A stretch of 16,448 nt of DNA from Candidatus Omnitrophota bacterium (GTDB lineage: Bacteria > Hinthialibacterota > Hinthialibacteria > OLB16). The notes under the pieces were generated by a model, which did no database searches, was not told the origin of the DNA, and saw only the letters and a program-made list of their open reading frames with translations. The position numbers were made by a program, and so were the translations under genes. The DNA is taken from positions 1-16,448 of the forward strand of contig JACKFH010000056.1 in NCBI GenBank assembly GCA_020632575.1, written 5' to 3'. Below are positions 14,734 to 16,448 of this stretch, in pieces. The stretch's first letter is position 1. Each line of letters opens with the position of its first letter.

Positions 14734-15939
14734 ATGACAAAATCGTATGCATCCATCCTTTCACTTGTTTTCTTAGCAACGGTGGCGCACGCCTCCGACA
14801 TCGAACTCGGCCTCGAGAAGGTCGCCGGTCGGTTCGAATTCCCGGTTCTCGCCACGCACGCGGGCGATGGAAGCGGGCGGCTCTTCGTGGTCGAGCGTCT
14901 CGGCAAGATTTGGATCTTGGATCCCGAGGGGAACCGATTGCCGCAACCGTTTCTCGATATCGGACCCGAGGGGGCGGATCGAGTGGCGTCCACTGACGAC
15001 ACCGGCGATGAAAGGGGATTGTTGGGACTCGCCTTCCACCCGAACTATGAGACCAACGGCCGGTTCTTTGTCCATTATTCCCAGAAAGATCATTCGCTGG
15101 ACGCCGAAGAAAAGTATCCCGCCCCGACGATTGTCGCCGAGTACTTGGTCTCCGACGATCCCAATGTGGCCAAGACCGAAGAGAAGATTGTTTTTGGTCC
15201 GGTCGAGCAGCCTTTTTGGAACCACAACGGCGGGTCGATCGAGTTCAACCCCCACGATGGATGCGAGGGATGCCTCTATCTCGGTCTGGGCGATGGCGGT
15301 TCGGCGAACGATCCCCATGGAAACGGCCAAAACCTGGACACGTTTCTCGGAAAGATCCTTCGTTTCGATGTCGATTCGGGAGATCCCTATGCGATCCCCG
15401 AGGACAATCCCAAACTCACCGAGGATGGCCCGAGCGAAATCTGGGCTTATGGGATGAGGAACCCCTGGCGGTTCTCCTTCGACCGTGAAACCGGGCTTCT
15501 CTTCGCGGGCGATGTCGGCCAAGGCACTCGTGAAGAGGTCGACATCATCGAGAAGGGGGGCAACTACGGGTGGAACATCATGGAGGGATTCGCCTGTTTC
15601 AACCCGCCAGAGGACTGCAACCAGGAGGGCCTCACTCTCCCGGTCACCCAATACGAGCATCCAGAGGGTTGCTCCATGACCGGTGGGTATGTTTATCGGG
15701 GCGAGAAATTTCCATCCATGGTCGGGCGCTATTTCTTCGCCGATTACTGTCTGGGAAAGATTTGGAGCATTGGCCAAGACGATCAGGGGAACTGGGAGCG
15801 TGCACCAACCCTTCACACGGAGACCGGCTACCTCATCAGCAGTTTCGGTCAGGACGAGGCGGGGGAGATTTATGTGGTCAAATTCATGACGCGGGATGGG
15901 ACGGTCTACCGATTGGTTGACAAGAATGTAGTGGATTAA
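14734..15939 (+). CDS. exported PQQ-dependent sugar dehydrogenase-like beta-propeller
   Basis: A 401-residue exported protein of the soluble glucose/sorbosone dehydrogenase (GSDH, HHIP-like) family, a six-bladed beta-propeller. Signal peptide: residues 1-21, ending VAHA before SDIEL. Family blocks: LFVVERLGKIWI near 50, ERGLLGLAFHPNYETNGRFF near 90, FWNHNGGSIEFNP near 160 (with the catalytic-type His), LYLGLGDGGSANDPHGNGQN with LGKILRFD near 185, GMRNPWRFSFDRETG near 240, AGDVGQGTREEVDII, GGNYGWNIMEG near 280 and TGGYVYRG near 315. Cys pairs (GCEGC, ACFNPPEDC, GCS, DYC) fit disulfides in an exported protein. Related enzymes oxidise aldose sugars in the periplasm and pass electrons to the respiratory chain. 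The start ATG is chosen over an upstream TTG at 14728; the ribosome site is weak. Confidence 0.9.
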   Translation: MTKSYASILSLVFLATVAHASDIELGLEKVAGRFEFPVLATHAGDGSGRLFVVERLGKIWILDPEGNRLPQPFLDIGPEGADRVASTDDTGDERGLLGLAFHPNYETNGRFFVHYSQKDHSLDAEEKYPAPTIVAEYLVSDDPNVAKTEEKIVFGPVEQPFWNHNGGSIEFNPHDGCEGCLYLGLGDGGSANDPHGNGQNLDTFLGKILRFDVDSGDPYAIPEDNPKLTEDGPSEIWAYGMRNPWRFSFDRETGLLFAGDVGQGTREEVDIIEKGGNYGWNIMEGFACFNPPEDCNQEGLTLPVTQYEHPEGCSMTGGYVYRGEKFPSMVGRYFFADYCLGKIWSIGQDDQGNWERAPTLHTETGYLISSFGQDEAGEIYVVKFMTRDGTVYRLVDKNVVD

Positions 15940-15962
15940 AGCGACTCTAAGGGAGTGTCAAC

Positions 15963-16439
15963 GTGGCGAAGAAATACTGGCTGATGAAATCGGAACCGGA
16001 TGCGTTTTCGATTGAGGATCTTGAAAAGAAGGGATCCGAGCCTTGGGATGGGATCCGGAATTATCAGGCTCGGAATTTTATGCGGGATGACATGAAGGTG
16101 GGCGACGGCGTCTTGTTCTACCACTCCAACTCAAAACCATCCGGGGTGGCGGGAGTCGCGAGAGTTTGCAAGGAAGCCTATCCGGATCACACCGCCTGGG
16201 ATCCGGACAGTCATTACTTTGACCCCAAATGCGACCCCAAGAATCCGACCTGGATGATGGTGGACCTGGAGTTCGTCGAAAGATTCTCCGTGGCAGTCCC
16301 CCTGAACGAACTGAAGGAGAACCCCAAGCTCGAGGGAATGATGGTGACCAAGCGAGGCATGCGCCTCTCGATCCAACCTGTGGAGAAAAAGCACTTCGAC
16401 GAAGTCCTTCGGATGGGACGGAAGAGGTCGAAAGGCTAG
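15963..16439 (+). CDS. EVE-domain protein, Thy28-like
   Basis: A 158-residue single EVE domain, which lies in the PUA-like fold. It begins AKKYWLMKSEPDAFSIEDLE, the hallmark WLMKSEP...FS..DL start. Further blocks are WDGIRNYQARNFMRDDMKVG, VLFYHSNSKPSGVAGVARV, AYPDHTAWDPDSHYFDPK, WMMVDLEF and LEGMMVTKRGMRLSIQPVEK. EVE domains bind modified bases in nucleic acid, and human THYN1 and many bacterial copies share this exact layout. The partner of the free-standing bacterial form is not established. GTG at 15963 follows GGGAG. The gene starts 23 nt after the sugar dehydrogenase and probably rides on the same message without a metabolic link. Confidence 0.92.
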   Translation: MAKKYWLMKSEPDAFSIEDLEKKGSEPWDGIRNYQARNFMRDDMKVGDGVLFYHSNSKPSGVAGVARVCKEAYPDHTAWDPDSHYFDPKCDPKNPTWMMVDLEFVERFSVAVPLNELKENPKLEGMMVTKRGMRLSIQPVEKKHFDEVLRMGRKRSKG

Positions 16440-16448
16440 TTCTAGGCC

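Noticed and set aside
14773..15816. 347-codon minus-strand open frame
   Set aside because: It is antisense to the PQQ sugar dehydrogenase gene and has no family motif.
8334..16439. HNH nuclease and EVE-domain genes read as parts of one modified-DNA restriction system
   Set aside because: They lie 7 kb apart on opposite strands among metabolic genes, and both families are common as free-standing housekeeping genes. No methyltransferase or McrBC-like partner is present.

Overview
The window is a bacterial chromosomal segment of fairly high GC, densely coding, with Shine-Dalgarno sites before most genes. The gene content suggests an uncultured, carbohydrate-degrading Gram-negative heterotroph: exported PQQ-type sugar dehydrogenase, exported ThuA-like protein, L-rhamnose isomerase, BadF-type sugar kinase, a lipoprotein and an AftB-like GT-C glycosyltransferase. 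PVC-like, Hydrogenedentes-like and Sumerlaeota-like lineages all fit. No marker gene here settles the phylum, so this is inference only. I see no rRNA, tRNA, CRISPR array, insertion sequence or prophage.

Layout. (1) 1-1868, minus: a large exported protein of no family I recognise, cut by the window edge, starting 12 nt after a HigBA-type toxin-antitoxin pair (2580 to 1881, minus). The pair has a well-formed promoter with a perfect 14-bp palindrome inside it and an apparently leaderless toxin start. (2) 8225 to 2672, minus: six tightly spaced genes that look like one transcription unit: asd, citrate synthase, a CobA-HemD fusion, a PEGA-like lipoprotein, a small membrane/coiled-coil protein and a BadF-family kinase. 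The last three are joined by two ATGA overlaps, and a hairpin with a T run follows the kinase stop. (3) 8334-8963, minus: an HNH_5-type nuclease-domain protein, preceded by about 300 nt without a gene that hold several small hairpins. (4) 9264 to 9677 (minus, small membrane protein) and 9726 to 11360 (plus, GT-C glycosyltransferase) are divergent. (5) 11435-11761 (minus): a lone STAS-domain protein ending in a strong terminator and preceded by two candidate promoters. It is divergent from a 107-residue protein of unknown family (12099-12422, plus). (6) 12555-16439, plus: rhaA, thuA-like, PQQ sugar dehydrogenase and an EVE-domain protein, spaced 23-45 nt apart, probably co-transcribed.

How they fit together. 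The central operon mixes amino-acid biosynthesis (aspartate semialdehyde), TCA entry and siroheme/tetrapyrrole synthesis, then runs into a small envelope-plus-kinase module. The right-hand cluster combines cytoplasmic rhamnose isomerisation with two exported proteins often found in sugar-degrading bacteria. I found no clear new defence or mobile system. The points most worth checking are the HigBA promoter and its link to the exported protein, the lipoprotein/coiled-coil/kinase triad, and the unfamilied proteins at 1-1868 and 12099-12422.
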